Shown here: one piece after another, positions 22,764 to 34,234 of the stretch
How positions within the stretch are numbered: position 1 is the stretch's first letter
Layout of the letters: every line of letters starts with the position of its first letter
DNA from: Onthophagus taurus
Taxonomy: Eukaryota; Arthropoda; Insecta; Coleoptera; Scarabaeidae
Reading direction: 5' to 3'
Assembly: GCF_036711975.1 (NCBI RefSeq)
Contig: NC_091966.1
Span: 27,039,501 to 27,103,500, forward strand
DNA: 64,000 bases
Notes under the pieces: model-generated
Seen by the model: the letters and a program-made list of their open reading frames with translations, nothing else
Told to the model about the DNA's origin: nothing
Database searches by the model: none
Program-made: the position numbers and the translations under genes

Positions 22764-23411
22764 TTTCTACAATAAGATGTTCCACAGACATCGATCATAA
22801 AGGCTCTTTCTGATACTTTTTCGTCTATCTTTCCTTTTTTCCATTCTGAATCAGATCTTAATTGTACATAAACTGATTATCCTATCATCACATCAAGTAG
22901 TTTTCTTGTTTTTCTATCGTGATACAATTTGTTGTGTTTCAATTTTTTCAGATATATCTTATATGATAATAGGTTTCTTCAATAGGTGATCTGTTTTTAG
23001 AGGTAAGCTACATCTAGTTTTTCTCGACATTAATCGTTGAACAGGACTTGTATTAATTTTATTTGGTGTATTTTTCCAATGAAGTAATGTCCAATAAATA
23101 TCTTCATCGCTTTTCTTTATTAGATTTTTTGCAATTTTTGCTGCAGACTCTGCTTTCCCATTTCCTTATTGATGGTATGGTGATGATGGTAAAAGTTTAA
23201 ATTCGTATTTTTTTTAAAAATCTTGCATTTGTTTGTTGACAAAATGTGTACCATTATCGGATATCACCAATTCAGAAACTCCACATCGACTAAATGATTC
23301 TTTCGTCTTCTCGATAACTGATATTATTGGACCTAAGTCTTTTAGAAAATATATTTAGAATAAAGAATAAAGAATAAATCAGAGTAATGATAACAATACA
23401 CTTATATATAT

Positions 23412-24577
23412 ATATTCTGCTTTTCAAAAGAAATGAACCGGAGTAGGCGAAGAACTTTGAAATTATGTAGAATCAGTTAGTCCATGTAGACAAACAAATG
23501 ATTAAATTTTGACGGTCATCTGCCACAGCTGATAGAAATTATCTGTCTGTTAGGTCCTGAAATTGTGTGTTGTTGAATAGTATTTTTCGGAGTAGTTCGC
23601 CGTTTGTTTCTGATTGTTGTCATTGCATTAGTAAAGTTAGTGTCTCAAAAATGCCACGAGTTCGAAGTCGTGCAAATTTGCACCATCTTAAGCCCTTCGA
23701 AAGAGGACGAATTATCGGGATGCATGAGGCTGGTTTAAGCTTTCGGGAAATTGGCCGACCTCACGCCACTATCAGACAGACTTGGATAGATTGGCAGGAA
23801 TAACGCTTAGAAACCCGTTGTAGAGGCAGTGGACGTCCTAGAGTGACAGCAGCACGCGAAGATCGGCTGTTAAGGCGAAGTGCAATACAAGACCCAGTAG
23901 AACCAACGCGTGTTGTTGCAATCAATTGGATCAATTGGTCGCAGAGTGTCTATGAGTACGATTTATCGTCGAGTACGCACATTTGGGTTACGTTTGGGTC
24001 ACGTTTGGGTGTAATGCTGTGGGGAGCAATACGCTACGGTGGCAGGTCTCCTTTAACATTCATTCAGGGCACCCAAAACGCGCGCCGTTACATTGACGCC
24101 ATTCTGGAGCCCGTGTTAGTACCTTTCCTCCAAGACCTTCCAAAGCCCGTCTTCAAACACGATAATACGCGACCTCCTATTGCTCACGTAACGTTAGAGT
24201 TCCTAGCACAAAATAATGTTCTGCAATTGCCTTGGCCGGCAAGATCCCCGGACTTAAACACTATTGAACATGTCTGCGATATGATGGACAGAAAATTGCG
24301 TCGATTACCCCATCCTCCCAACACTTTAGAGGAATTACGTCAACAGCTACATGGTAGCCTGGAATGAGCTGCCCCAAGAGGCAATCGACCATCCGATTTC
24401 CAGCATGTCACGAAGGGTTACTGAATGTACTGAAGAGTACGCGGAGATGCAAGATGCAACACATTATTAACAATATTGTCATTTGTTTATGAAAATTTAA
24501 TCACCATTTCTACGTAATTTTGAAGTTCTGCGTCTCCTCCTTCGGGGTGGTTCATTTCTTTTGAAACCCAGTGTATA
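23412..24577 (+). mobile_element. Tc1-like transposon, degraded
   Basis: The ends share an inverted block (TTTCAAAAGAAATGAACC at about 23421 and inverted at about 24562) within imperfect terminal repeats of roughly 60 bp. Inside on the plus strand are a Tc1 helix-turn-helix start (23650-23803: HLKPFERGRIIGMHEAGLSF then REIGR) and a frame 23843-24367. The latter has LGVMLWGAIRYGG, VFKHDNTRPPIAH (second catalytic residue box) and WPARSPDLNTIEHVCDMM (third box, DxxxxE form). The middle region with the first Asp is deleted. Confidence 0.85.
23651..24367 (+). pseudogene. Tc1-family transposase remnant
   Basis: The protein is read in two frames. The start MPRVRSRANLHHL carries the DNA-binding helices and is cut by a stop at about 23801. 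The second frame begins with basic hinge residues and then runs directly into the C-terminal catalytic half. The DNxRPPIAH and SPDLNTIEH boxes are the D and E of a Tc1-type DD34E site. The first Asp box is absent. Not functional. Confidence 0.85.
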
Positions 24578-24766
24578 TACATACAAAATACGGGGTAGAA
24601 TAGGACTACCGACTAGGGTCTTTCTGCCCGTGATTTTTGTAGGCGACGGCTTGTTTCAGTCTTCTCTGACAGCCAGGAGTTTTTGGAAGAGAAGAGGTGG
24701 ATTGTTGAGAGGGTGCAGTAATCGAAGCAATATAAGCATGTGTTGGAAGGAGCTGGTAGGTAAATG

Positions 24767-26925
24767 TTATTGGGATTTATCGGACAAAGATTGAAGGCTG
24801 GTATGGGTGGGGGGGGGGTTAAAGAGGGGATTACGGGGGTTCTTAATTCGGGTGATGGATCGCAGTGCAGATCTTTCCGCCACTTCCAGATGGTACTTCG
24901 TTCTTCTTGGTGCGTCGCTTATGATCCATATTCTGTGATGAGCCTTGTAGATGTGTGAGGCAGATGAGGTAGAGGTTCCGCGACCACTGAACGAGAGGGA
25001 TTTAAAGTGCTTGGCGCGTGTCTTTACTTTCATCTTCACCTTGGTTGCTTGAGTGGAAAACTTTAGCGTTCTGTCAACTGTTATGCCAAGATACTTGCAG
25101 GTTGAAGATTGCCGTTGATTGTATTGTCTTTGTGGGAGAGGGAGCGCTGGGTGACAGGAATGGGACAAAAAATTGTGTTTTTGTAGGATGAGTAGGATGC
25201 GCCATTTTCGGAGGCAATTTTCCGTTTCATTTATGGGCGTCTGCAGCTTACGGTTTACTGTGCGAGACCAATGTATTGTCGTCGACATAAAGTATTGCGC
25301 ATGTACTGAGATTAAAGGCGTCTGGGTTGTCGTTGTAAAGATCGTGGCAGAATAGATTGTATAGAGAAGCAGAGGTAGCCGAACCCTGAGGAAGGCCTTG
25401 CTGAGCGGAGAAGCTGTGGGAGAATTGGTTTTTCAACTTCACGATGGAGGAGCGATTCGATAGAAATTGATTTGTCAGGTTTAGAAGGTAGTATGTCGTA
25501 TTTAGCCTATCCAGTTTAAATAGCAATCCTTTGTGCCACACTGAGTCGAAAGCCTTTCGGACTTCCAGAAACACGGCTGCGGACTTCAGTTTTTCAAAAC
25601 GTGCCACCTGGAAGTTGGAAACCAGAATTCGATTACGGGAAGCAGCGAAATGCCCCATATCACTGCTTCCCGTAATTACCGCCCCGGTAGTTTACTGGAT
25701 CGGAAAGAGAAGAAAAGTTAATTATTTTCCTGATAAAGCCGTGGATGTTAAGATCTAGACTTCTTAGCAGTTTTCTTGTAATGTTATCATAACCGGGAGC
25801 AGTATCACTTCCCTGTCCAAGAAAAGTAAAATATTCGTCTTTTAACATGAGAGCATCCTTGAGTGTCTCGAACGGTTTCAAAAATGTGGATTCGTACCAG
25901 TTGTCTATGTTTTTATTGTGGGGACAAAACGAAATATCTTCGGTAAAGGTGAATACACCTTCGAGGTAGTCAGCGTGTATGTTGACAATTTCTTCAGGGT
26001 TGGAGTGCACACCGCCATCGTTAGGATCAATGAGCTCTTCCGTTCCAGATGTCTTTTGGTATCTGGATAGTTTTCGAACTTCGTGCAAATAGTTTTTTCC
26101 TTTACAAAGTTTTATTTTGTCACAGGCTTCCATGTACTTTACCGTTTTGTATTGCTAAATTAGCTTCTGTATCTTTTTGTTGAACTCGTTAAACTTTGTC
26201 TTTTCTCCTTGATGAGTCTGATAATAAATGGAGGTAGCGGAAAATTGTAATGCTTGGTGGTTCTGGATGGGCTCGCTTTGTCTATCGACTCCTTAAGACG
26301 TTAGTTAAAGCTTGAAATCGTGTCAACTCTGATTGCCGGATGTGCTTGTATGAAGTCTTTCATTGTTGAGTTAACTATCTCCATGTTGCAAAGTTTGTAC
26401 TTTTTAATTACAGTCGGAACAGGTTTAAGTACCTTGGGTGTTGCGTTGACATAAACTAAAATGCCCAAGTGGTCGGAGCATAAATCCGGACCGACTTCTA
26501 ACTGTGTAATTAGACAGCGGATGTTTCTTGTGCAGAACCGTAGATCAGGAGTAGATTTGCACGAAATTGGACATATTCAGGAATTATCTTATGTGTTTTC
26601 TTTTGATTGGATTCAAATTGCAGTCACCAATAATCAGACAATTGTCATGCAGTGAGGCCATGTTAGGTATGGATTCTTCAATTTTGCTATACGGGTGGAT
26701 ATAAATTAAGAAAACATGTATTAAATTTGTCCCGATAGTGATACAAAAATGGAGTGCATTATTTAATAGAGAGTTGATTGCGGGGGGGTTGGATTTTCCC
26801 AATTGTATCATAGGGTGGCCCATAGCCACCGCTCCTCCTCTGACTCCCCTATTTATAATATTGCCGTGGTTTTGGATTGATGTCCAATTTCTAAATGTGA
26901 TGGAAGATTTCGATTTTGTTTCCAC
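24767..26925 (-). pseudogene. Jockey-type ORF2 (endonuclease-reverse transcriptase), fragmented
   Basis: The endonuclease part (26925-26584) is degenerate but keeps NCLIIGDCNLN, from the conserved GDFN box. The RT N-terminus is in 26133-25660 (TFLGQGSDTAPGYDNITRKLL, from block 1). After a shift, 25658-25248 has FLEVRKAFDSVWHKGLLFKL, QGLPQGSATSASLYN and the catalytic AILYVDDNTLV. Frame 25288-24767 gives the thumb and C-terminus (TCKYLGITVDRTLKF; YHLEVAERSALRSITR). The catalytic YVDD is preserved, but at least four frame breaks make it non-coding now. Confidence 0.82.
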
Positions 26926-27169
26926 AAATATTGCGCAACGGATGTAGCTCTCAATGATGTAGTTTCCGATTAGATGTGATTTCGGGTGGTAGCTGTTAAT
27001 GTTTGCGTATCATAATTTAATATTGGTCATTGTTGATCTTGCGGAATCGAGGATTGGTAGCCGTGGATAGGTAATGTAGGGGATGGCTTAGAGGTGTCCT
27101 GGAGACCAAGCATGATAACATACATGTAGCTTCCAGAGAATGCAACAGTCGTGTCGATTTGGTAGTTTT

Positions 27170-27855
27170 CTACAAATTTCCGTTTGAGGGAATTGATAAG
27201 CTCTTGACGATCGCGTGGTTGGGTGAATTAATTTTTGAGAGGTAGCTATCAATAATATGGTCGTGGATGGTGGTTGGTTTATGTATGTGTGTTTCTTTTG
27301 CTGTTGTAGAAATTTGGTCGGATTTTTTATTGGCCGATTTTGTTCTAGCGTTAGGAACTCCTCGTATAGGAGCTGTGGGGCGGTTCTTGCATTTTAATAA
27401 CCAGGCACTGTGTCCCTCCAGACCGCAGGATTTGCATTTTTCCGGTAGCTGTGAGGTGCATTTAGTGATACTGTGTGGGCCGAGACATTTTGACCAGTGC
27501 ATTTGCTGAAGTATGAGATTCGCCGCATCTACTACACGGGATCGGCATTGGCCGTGAAGCACGATACTGGAAAGTGGTTGTTTTTGAAGAATACTCTTGC
27601 TTGCAGAAGCTTTTGGTAGGAGTCGACACACCCGGTGATTATCCTAGTTTTATAGGTGTGCTTATCTATGGCTTTTGAGATAATTCTTTTGCAGTATCTG
27701 TGTGATATATTAAGCGAGTTCAGATGTTCGCTAATTTCTTGATCTTTAATTTCAAGATCAACAGAAGTAATAACGGCAGAGTATGAGGCCGACACTTTTA
27801 ATGATTTTTGTTGATATTTAACAAAACATATGTCCATAGACATTATTTTAATCAT
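27170..27855 (-). pseudogene. Jockey-type ORF1 (gag-like) with CCHC zinc knuckle
   Basis: Frame 27855-27532 contains the partial RNA-binding fold typical of these ORF1 proteins (HTYKTRIITGCVDSYQKLLQ, VFFKNNHFPVSCF). Frame 27631-27170 continues with QCRSRVVDAANLI and then CTSQLPEKCKSCGLEGHSAW, a CCHC-type knuckle derived from CxxCxxxGHxxxxC. The two overlap across a frameshift at about 27560. It would coat the element RNA. It is not intact. Confidence 0.75.
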
Positions 27856-27904
27856 TGGTAATTTCTGTTAAGATCTTGAATATTTTCCACAAGCTTCACA
27901 TTCT

Positions 27905-28985
27905 CTTACTGTATTTATTATAGATTGAGCCATAGCAGAGCAATTGCTTGGCTAACTTTAAGCTATTTTCCACACTGCTGTAGGGTAAGTCTATTTTCCA
28001 AGTGTATACCTACTTGAGTGCAATCTTAAAATAAAAAGGCGTTCCGGTACAGCTCTTTGTTTGAACGGGAAGGTACTTGGACCTCTTAAAAAATGTTTTT
28101 GAAGAAAATGGTCCTATAGATAAACCTGGAAACATTTTTAACATGGATGAAACAGATTTACAACTTAACAACAAACCTGGAAAAGTAGTTGCCTTGACAG
28201 GTTCTAAAAATGTGGCATCTGTTACTTTGGGAGAAAAAGGTGAAACCATTTCAGTATTGACATGTGTAAATGGAGAGAGTACATTTTTGCCATCTTTTTG
28301 CATAATGAAAGGAAAGAATCTAAAGCAGGAGTTTTATAACGGTTTGCCACCTGGAGCTGAAGTAAAAATGTCTCCAAAGTCCGAATATGTAAATAGTAAT
28401 TTATTTTTTTATTGGATGAAAACCCATTTTACATTAAGAAAACCAGCAGGAAAGGTACTCCTTCATCGCATACTAGCTGTGTTGAAATGCTGGAGTTCTC
28501 AGAAAAAAATTAAATAATTTTGATGAATAATCCTCCCCACACCAACCATTCTCTTCAGCCATTAGATTGTGCTTTCTTCAAGTCTTTAAAAATAAACTAC
28601 TATTCTGGTTACTCCAACTACATGACCAATAATCCTTCAAAGAAGACCCGACTGCAGTTTGGTACGCTTCTTAGCTTAGCTGGGGTAAATGGGATTAGTG
28701 GCTTTAGAACTTGTGGAATCTTTACTTTTGAACCTAATGCGATACCAGACAATACTTTTTTGTCAGAATCGACAGACTCCAGGCCAAATACATCTCTTGT
28801 TTCTCAAAACGATATGACCGGTGCACTGTTGCTTATCCTAGTTGCTCAAGAAACGATAATAATGCTTCTATTTCAAGAAGCTATGGACATGTTCCTGTGC
28901 CTGGATGCCCTGAACGATACGAGGATATATCTGAAAATGTAACCCCCTCGAAGATATTGGACAAAATACGTCCAGGATTGTAATT
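27905..28985 (+). mobile_element. pogo/Tigger-like DDE element remnant
   Basis: Plus-strand frames 28077-28517 and 28520-28942 encode the CENP-B/pogo-type transposase core. IFNMDETDLQL has the first Asp and the NMDET motif. A long beta-rich part (VTLGEKGETISVLTCVNGES, LPSFCIMKGKNLK) follows, then HTNHSLQPLDCAFFKSLK with the third Asp. The second catalytic box (normally LDGHxSH) has been deleted near 28455, a frameshift follows, and a stop interrupts the EKN*IILMNNPPHTNH segment at 28513. The DNA-binding N-terminus is missing. No terminal repeats were recognised. Confidence 0.82.
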
Positions 28986-29583
28986 ATATATAATGTATAT
29001 GATTATACATTAAATTTGGTTTAAAATGTTCTTTATTTCATGATGATATCTCAATTCGTTCTTGAGATACGATTTTTTTTAAATTTATGTTTCATGACAC
29101 AAAAAATAAGGGATGATGCATAATCCAACGTCTTGGCTGCTTCGTTTTAATTATTTGTTGGGCACCTGATTCTTTTGCATGAAGTGTTAAATATTGAAAT
29201 TCGATTAATGCGTTTTATTTTAGTAAAATGACGTAAGTTTTATTTGAAATGTTTCGAGAAAACGAGTAATTTTTTTATTGAAAGGTTGAGTTTTAAAACC
29301 AAAAAACGATTTAAAACCGTTTCGCCCCGTCGTCTTTACATTTTTTGTTTATTCACCTCCAGTATTCCTTCTACACACAATAAATTAAGGAGGGGATGTT
29401 TGGAAGTTGATTCGCTAATAACGCATTTTAGTTGATGTGCGGGCGTTTAAGAGTGATAAAGTAGTTTTGAAAAATAAAACTTATTACTTGAATTAAGTGA
29501 TAAATACGTGCTATATTTATGATAAGTGTTAGGTGATATTAGTGATGTGATATAGTTGAAATCATCGGATTGCTATTTTATGG
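28986..29583. other. AT-rich DNA upstream of a candidate first exon
   Basis: No element was identified. The stretch 29300-29460 is slightly richer in CpG (CCGTTTCGCCCCGTCGTC) and could be a promoter or 5' UTR for the candidate exon pair that follows. The 63-residue frame at 29244 has no motif. Confidence 0.35.
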
Positions 29584-29694
29584 ATGTTAAAAGGTATCGT
29601 ATTAATTAATTTTTTTTTTGTCACAATAAATTAATTTATCTTTTCTTTCCAGCTAAGCGTCGAAGTAAAATCCAAGGGAAACAACATCCGTTCG
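29584..29694 (+). CDS. candidate first two coding exons of a larger gene (zinc-finger factor-like N-terminus)
   Basis: An ATG at 29584 is followed after 10 nt by a donor (AG|GTATCG, exon end 29593). An excellent acceptor with a polypyrimidine tract (TTTTCTTTCCAG) starts a 42-nt exon, 29653-29694, which ends at a consensus GTGAGT. Spliced in phase, this reads MLKAKRRSKIQGKQHPF. Basic N-termini of this kind (RRK-Q-x-P) occur in SALL, BCL11, ZNF521 and FOG zinc-finger factors, and RSK-rich starts occur in MDS1/PRDM proteins. The resemblance is from memory and short. Remaining exons were not found and would lie beyond a long intron. A non-coding exon is the alternative. Confidence 0.3.
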
Positions 29695-30868
29695 GTGAGT
29701 CGTTTTAAATTTTATTAATTTACCAAAACATATCGGGATAATTCGCGATTTGAACGGTGTGATGTTGCCAGATAAAAACCGTTTCAACGCTACTCATTGG
29801 ATTTGTACTTCAAAAACGGTACCATTCAATAAATTTTTGCGTTTTGTGCTTAAAAAATTATAAAGTTTTAATTATTAACATTATTAAAACATGAAACAAT
29901 TTGAAATTGAGTATAAACCACTCCAAATAATACTGGTATAATCTAATTCAAACTTTTTAAAGGGGGTAGTTTCTTTTTTTGTATCAAATAAAATGATTTC
30001 TTTGGGAATTTTTGGCTACCAAATTATGTGGTATTTGAATTTAATCTTTTGCATGTTTTCATGATCTGTTTGCTTCTTTAAAAAGAATTGTTTATAGAAA
30101 ATAATCTTTTTGTAATTCGCGACGGTAATGAAAGCTATTACAGTACTCAAACGGGTGCTGTAATGACACTCTTTACAGCATCCGATGCTGTAATGAGATT
30201 TTAGTAACATTTTATGGAATCAGTTCAAGTTGGTGACATTGGGTCATTAATTTTTCTAGTTGTCAATGTGACAATGTTTGTGTATGGATGATTAAACACG
30301 TTCTTAACTTCGAATACAAGGTCCACAATGATAAGGACATTGAACTCTGAGCAATTTCTCTTATTTTGGGAGGTGTACATGAAACATTTTTATCAGGTGA
30401 ATACGTTTTGTGTTTTGACAGTTTCTATTTGTCAATTCAAATTTCTATTTTCAAGTGTTACGGTGTTACCAACTGCTACATACCTATTTCCCTACATTGT
30501 CAAAATTTATTTTATTTTTGAGAAAAAAAAAAGGATTAAAACGCGAATTACAAAAAATAGCATAAAAACACGTTTCATAAGACTTAAAGCACTCATTCAT
30601 TAAAAAACTCGTGGCTTCGCCACTCGTTTTTCAACTTAAATTCGTGCATTTCAAACGTGTCTTACGAAACTTGTTTTTTAATATACTATTACATTGTCCC
30701 TCAACCAAGTTGGTGCGTGAATTGTCTAAGTTGCTGGTTGACACAAAATCTATCCTTGAAATGATCTGAAACTCAAAAATCAAATGATGTTCTTTTTTAT
30801 ATACTTGTGATTATCGTTTGAACTAGAACTCTTGTTCTTGAAAACGATAAGTTTATTGTAGTTATATG
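29695..30868. other. AT-rich DNA, nothing certain
   Basis: Possibly the first intron of the candidate gene. Frames at 30016-30210 (-) and 30328-30603 (+) are hydrophobic or Lys-rich without motifs. The 30601-30660 piece (ACTCGTGGCTTCGCCACTCG) contains a small inverted repeat. No element was assigned. Confidence 0.35.
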
Positions 30869-32074
30869 TATACAGGTGTATCTGAATGACTGCAACAAAC
30901 TTCAAGGGGTGATTCTTTAGTAAATTTTAGGGGTACTTTGATATATGAACCATGGGCGACTTCGGCTCCCCTAAGGAGCTACACCCCTTCAAAAATGGCG
31001 GAAAATTTTGGTTTAATTTTTTTTTTCAAAAACCATAAACGCTAGGAAAATGAAATTTGGGGAATATGTTTAACTCATAATAGGGCATGTTTTGACCCTA
31101 TTTGTACTTTCAACCCACCCTTCTAAACTACTAAACGTAACCACCCCCTTTGCATTTTTGCGAAAATTTTGTTTATGCAGATGATAAATACATTAGAAAA
31201 ATTTTACATAGATAGATGAAAGTATTCAAAAACTTTTTTGTCTCTCTAAAATTTTTCCAAAAACGACTAATATTTGAGAAAAAAAATAGTAAAGCAAACA
31301 CTGCCCATTAAACAACGGGGTTGTCGATCAAAAGTTGGAATGAATTTGAAATGAAAAAATCTTAGTAGGCTTTGCAATCTTTGTCAGAAATATTTTTGAC
31401 GTTTAAATGTCAGTTTTTCTTACTATTATTATTGTTTTTCAAATTAATTTTTGAATAAAGTTCTATCGCATTTACGCTCGTTCACTCGACGTTTCAAAAT
31501 TTTAAATAAAACAATAATAAAGTAAGAAAACCACAGATATTTAAACGTCAAAAATATTTCTGATAAAGATTGCAAAGCCTACTTAGATTTTTTCATTAAA
31601 AATTCATTCCAACTTTCGATTAACAACTCTACAGCTTAACAGTTAGTGTTTGCTTAATTTTTTTTTTCTCAGAAATTATTAATTTTTAGAAGAATATCAG
31701 AGAGACAAAAAAGTTTTAGGATACTTTCATCTACCTATGTAAAATTTTTCTAATGTATTTATCATCTCCATACAACAAATTTTAGCAAAAATATAAAGGG
31801 GGTGGTTACGTTTAGTAGTTTAGAAGGGTAGGATGAAAGTACAAATAGGGTCAAAACGTGCCCTATTATGAGTTAAACATATTCCCCAAATTTCATTTTC
31901 CTAGCGTTTATGGTTTTTGGGAAAAAGAAATTAAACCAAAGTTTTCCGCTATTTTTGGAGGGGTGTAGCTCCTTAGGGGAGCCGAAGTCGCCCATGGTTC
32001 ATATATCAAAGTACCCTTAAAATTCACTAAAGAATGACCCCTTGAAGTTTGTTGCATTCAGATACACCTGTATA
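30869..32074. mobile_element. non-autonomous transposon with about 570-bp terminal inverted repeats
   Basis: The left arm 30869-31438 and right arm 31503-32074 are inverted copies, about 90-95% alike. Both begin TATACAGGTGTATCTGAATG and share the long block running through CATGGGCGACTTCGGCTCCC. Only about 65 bp lie between the arms. There is no coding capacity. The TA at the ends and the CAGG start are compatible with a Tc1/mariner-type or foldback MITE. Single-stranded DNA or RNA of this locus would form a long hairpin. Confidence 0.88.
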
Positions 32075-32327
32075 TCGTATTAGTTTCTCTGTAGGTCATA
32101 CGATAGAACGATGCTATTTGAAAGTGCAGTTCAAATTTCAAGTCAATCGAATGAGTAGTTTTATGGTTTTGAGAAAAATGCACTTACAGTTACATGTACT
32201 ACAATGTTATGCGTATGTAGTAGTTATTTAACGTTTATAGCTTCTACATTCAGCCAGACGCAAGCTTTATTTGAGATATATAACATTAAAATCGGTCAAA
32301 TCGTTCTTTAGTTATAGCGAATTTAAT
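32075..32327. other. short unassigned interval
   Basis: Sequence between the long-inverted-repeat element and the partial palindromic MITE. The 60-residue frame at 32049 begins inside the repeat arm and is a chance frame. Confidence 0.35.
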
Positions 32328-32488
32328 CGGGGGTAAATACACAAGAGTTTGACTTTTAATCGGATAATTTTATTTTTACACGAACGTTTTGTTACCATGG
32401 AAATAACTCGAAATCAAAAGCATGATAAAATCGCGACAGCTTTAGCTGGAGCGATTTTATCTTTTGATTTTGACTTTTCGAATCGGGT
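32328..32488 (+). repeat. partial copy of a palindromic MITE
   Basis: This 160-bp segment (from GGGGGTAAATACACAAGAG through AAAGCATGATAAAATCGCGA and GCTTTAGCTGGAGCGATTTT) is close to the first two thirds of the palindromic MITE at 44870-45108 and 49276-49514. The distal half of the palindrome is replaced by unrelated sequence here. Confidence 0.8.
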
Positions 32489-33046
32489 ATTTTCACTTTC
32501 GTATTGGCTAAGGATTCAGCTTTCGAATGAGACATTGTTTATCAAAATTGGTTCAGTGATTCTCTTGTTATAATCGAAATACTATAATATATGTAAAATC
32601 CTATCTAATTGGGGGCTAGAAAAATGGGGGCTAACTTCGCATAGGTTATGCAATACGGTCTCGTAACATCACATCTTTGATTGTTGTAGGTTCTATCTTA
32701 TTGAAATCGCAATTATCTATATATGGTTATTACCATGTATAGATAATTGTTATATATTATAACAATTTTTACATTTTTCACAAAAAATTTCTGATATAAG
32801 GGTACTAAAATTTTACGTCATCGTAAAGAGAAAACAAATCTCTATCAAATGAGCCTAACGAAAGGGTACATTGCCATTTAAAAAACTTCAAGTATTATTC
32901 GTTGCTCATTTATTTTCTGAAATAAAAACAATTGAATGCTATGTTATGGCAAATAAAATATTAAATAACTTTTGTATAAAATGTTTTTTTATAAAGTTGA
33001 TACCTACCAAGATATATACTATATTCCATACATAATGGGCATCCTG
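32489..33046. other. AT-rich DNA, nothing recognised
   Basis: A small imperfect inverted repeat (ATTATCTATATATGGTT / ACCATGTATAGATAATTG, 32711-32750) is present. No coding or transposon signal was found. Confidence 0.4.
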
Positions 33047-33763
33047 TATACTTATTATACCTAAAGCAATCTGGAACAGCTACTATTTTCACGAGAACAA
33101 CTCTATAAAGGACACTTTACTCTAACAACAATCTAATACATATAACAATCTAATAATAGAACAATCTAAAATAACTCAAACTTTGCTGATTCAAATTGTT
33201 CTAGATGTGTTTTACGTTTAAACTAGGAAAAAAAAAGGTTACACGAACATTAATTTTGCAAAAGCATATCTTTCTAAAAATGCAGGCCTAAAAAGAAAAA
33301 TAATAAGTCAACAAATGAATAATCCACCTATTCGATCAGAAAACAAAAATACACTATTTGTATTATACATTATATATTAAAAACTAAATATCTCTGTGTC
33401 CCACCCGCACAGAGATATATACAGCGTGTCCCGTCTCTTCCGCATCAGAGTATTATACGGTTGTAGGATACATTATTCTGAAGCGATCTTTCTAATAAAA
33501 TATTTTCGAAATGTTTATAATAACCGCACGAAACTGTTTAAAAGCGAGCAATAGCGTTCACGAAAAAAGTTTATTTCTCTTTCCGTGTCGAATCTATTGG
33601 TGAGTACATACACTTGAGAAACGTGTTATCATCGACGTAGCGGACCGGCCGAGGGTGGCACCGATTACCCGAGTCTAATTACAATTTACTTTATATTTAT
33701 ACTATATTTGTTCCCATATATTAATAAAATAAAATATTAAAATTCGGATGAAGAATTATACAG

Positions 33764-33800
33764 GGCTTCCCAAAAGTAACGGATAAATTCGTTAAACTGT
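33764..33800 (+). repeat. solitary mariner-like end TATACAGGGCTTCCC
   Basis: TATACAGGGCTTCCCAAAA at 33760-33778 also occurs at 38881. It resembles the TACAGGG terminus of mariner-like elements, but no partner end was located. It marks the left side of the foldback arm array. Confidence 0.4.
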
Positions 33801-34234
33801 TTAAACTGAAAAAAATTCGTGGTCGGAGTATTTAATTTAATTTTAACGGCATCGTATTCATGGTCACCTCTTGTTTCAAATTCGAAAAGAAAATTTTCCT
33901 AACCATTTCTTATATTCCGGAAAATCGATTTTCTTCAAACATAAGCAAATGTCGGCCTGTTCGGGGTTTCTAATTGATCTCATTTCAACGGCATTATATT
34001 CCTGGTGGCTTCTTGCTTCAGAATCAAAAAGAAAATTTTCCTAACCATTTCTTATATTCCGGGAAAATCGTTTTTCTTCAAACATAAGCAAATGTCGGCC
34101 TGTTCGGGGTTCCTAATCGATCTAATTTCAACGGCATCGTATTCCTAATCGCCACTTGTTTCAGATTAAAAAAAAAATTCCCTAACCATTTTTTATATTC
34201 CGGGAAAATCGTTTCTCTTCAAACAATCGCCAAT

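Larger units (their letters stand above)
21141..23350 (-). mobile_element. Gypsy (Ty3-type) LTR retrotransposon 3' part, split by a mariner
   Basis: On the minus strand, 23300-22780 translates in broken frames to an integrase core and C-terminus: ELVISDNGTHFVNKQMQDF, then YHQ*GNGKAESAAKIAKNLIKK, DIYWTLLHWKNTPNKINTSPVQRLMSRKTR, and basic tail segments. The reading continues on the other side of the mariner insert (21345-21150). The last about 80 bp (21153-21232) recur near 36032-36110 and probably belong to the LTR or its border. No protease, RT or RNase H part is present, and stops are frequent. This is a dead 3' fragment. Confidence 0.75.
24590..27860 (-). mobile_element. Jockey-like non-LTR retrotransposon, near full length but broken
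   Basis: The minus-strand order is correct for a two-ORF non-LTR element: ORF1 (27855-27170) with zinc knuckles, an endonuclease stretch (about 26925-26584), then reverse transcriptase (26133-25248) and the C-terminal region down to about 24600. The 3' end abuts the Tc1-like element at about 24580, so the tail may have been lost to that junction. Numerous frameshifts separate the parts. The relatively high GC (about 45%) contrasts with the surroundings and is typical of a retroelement coding body. Confidence 0.85.
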
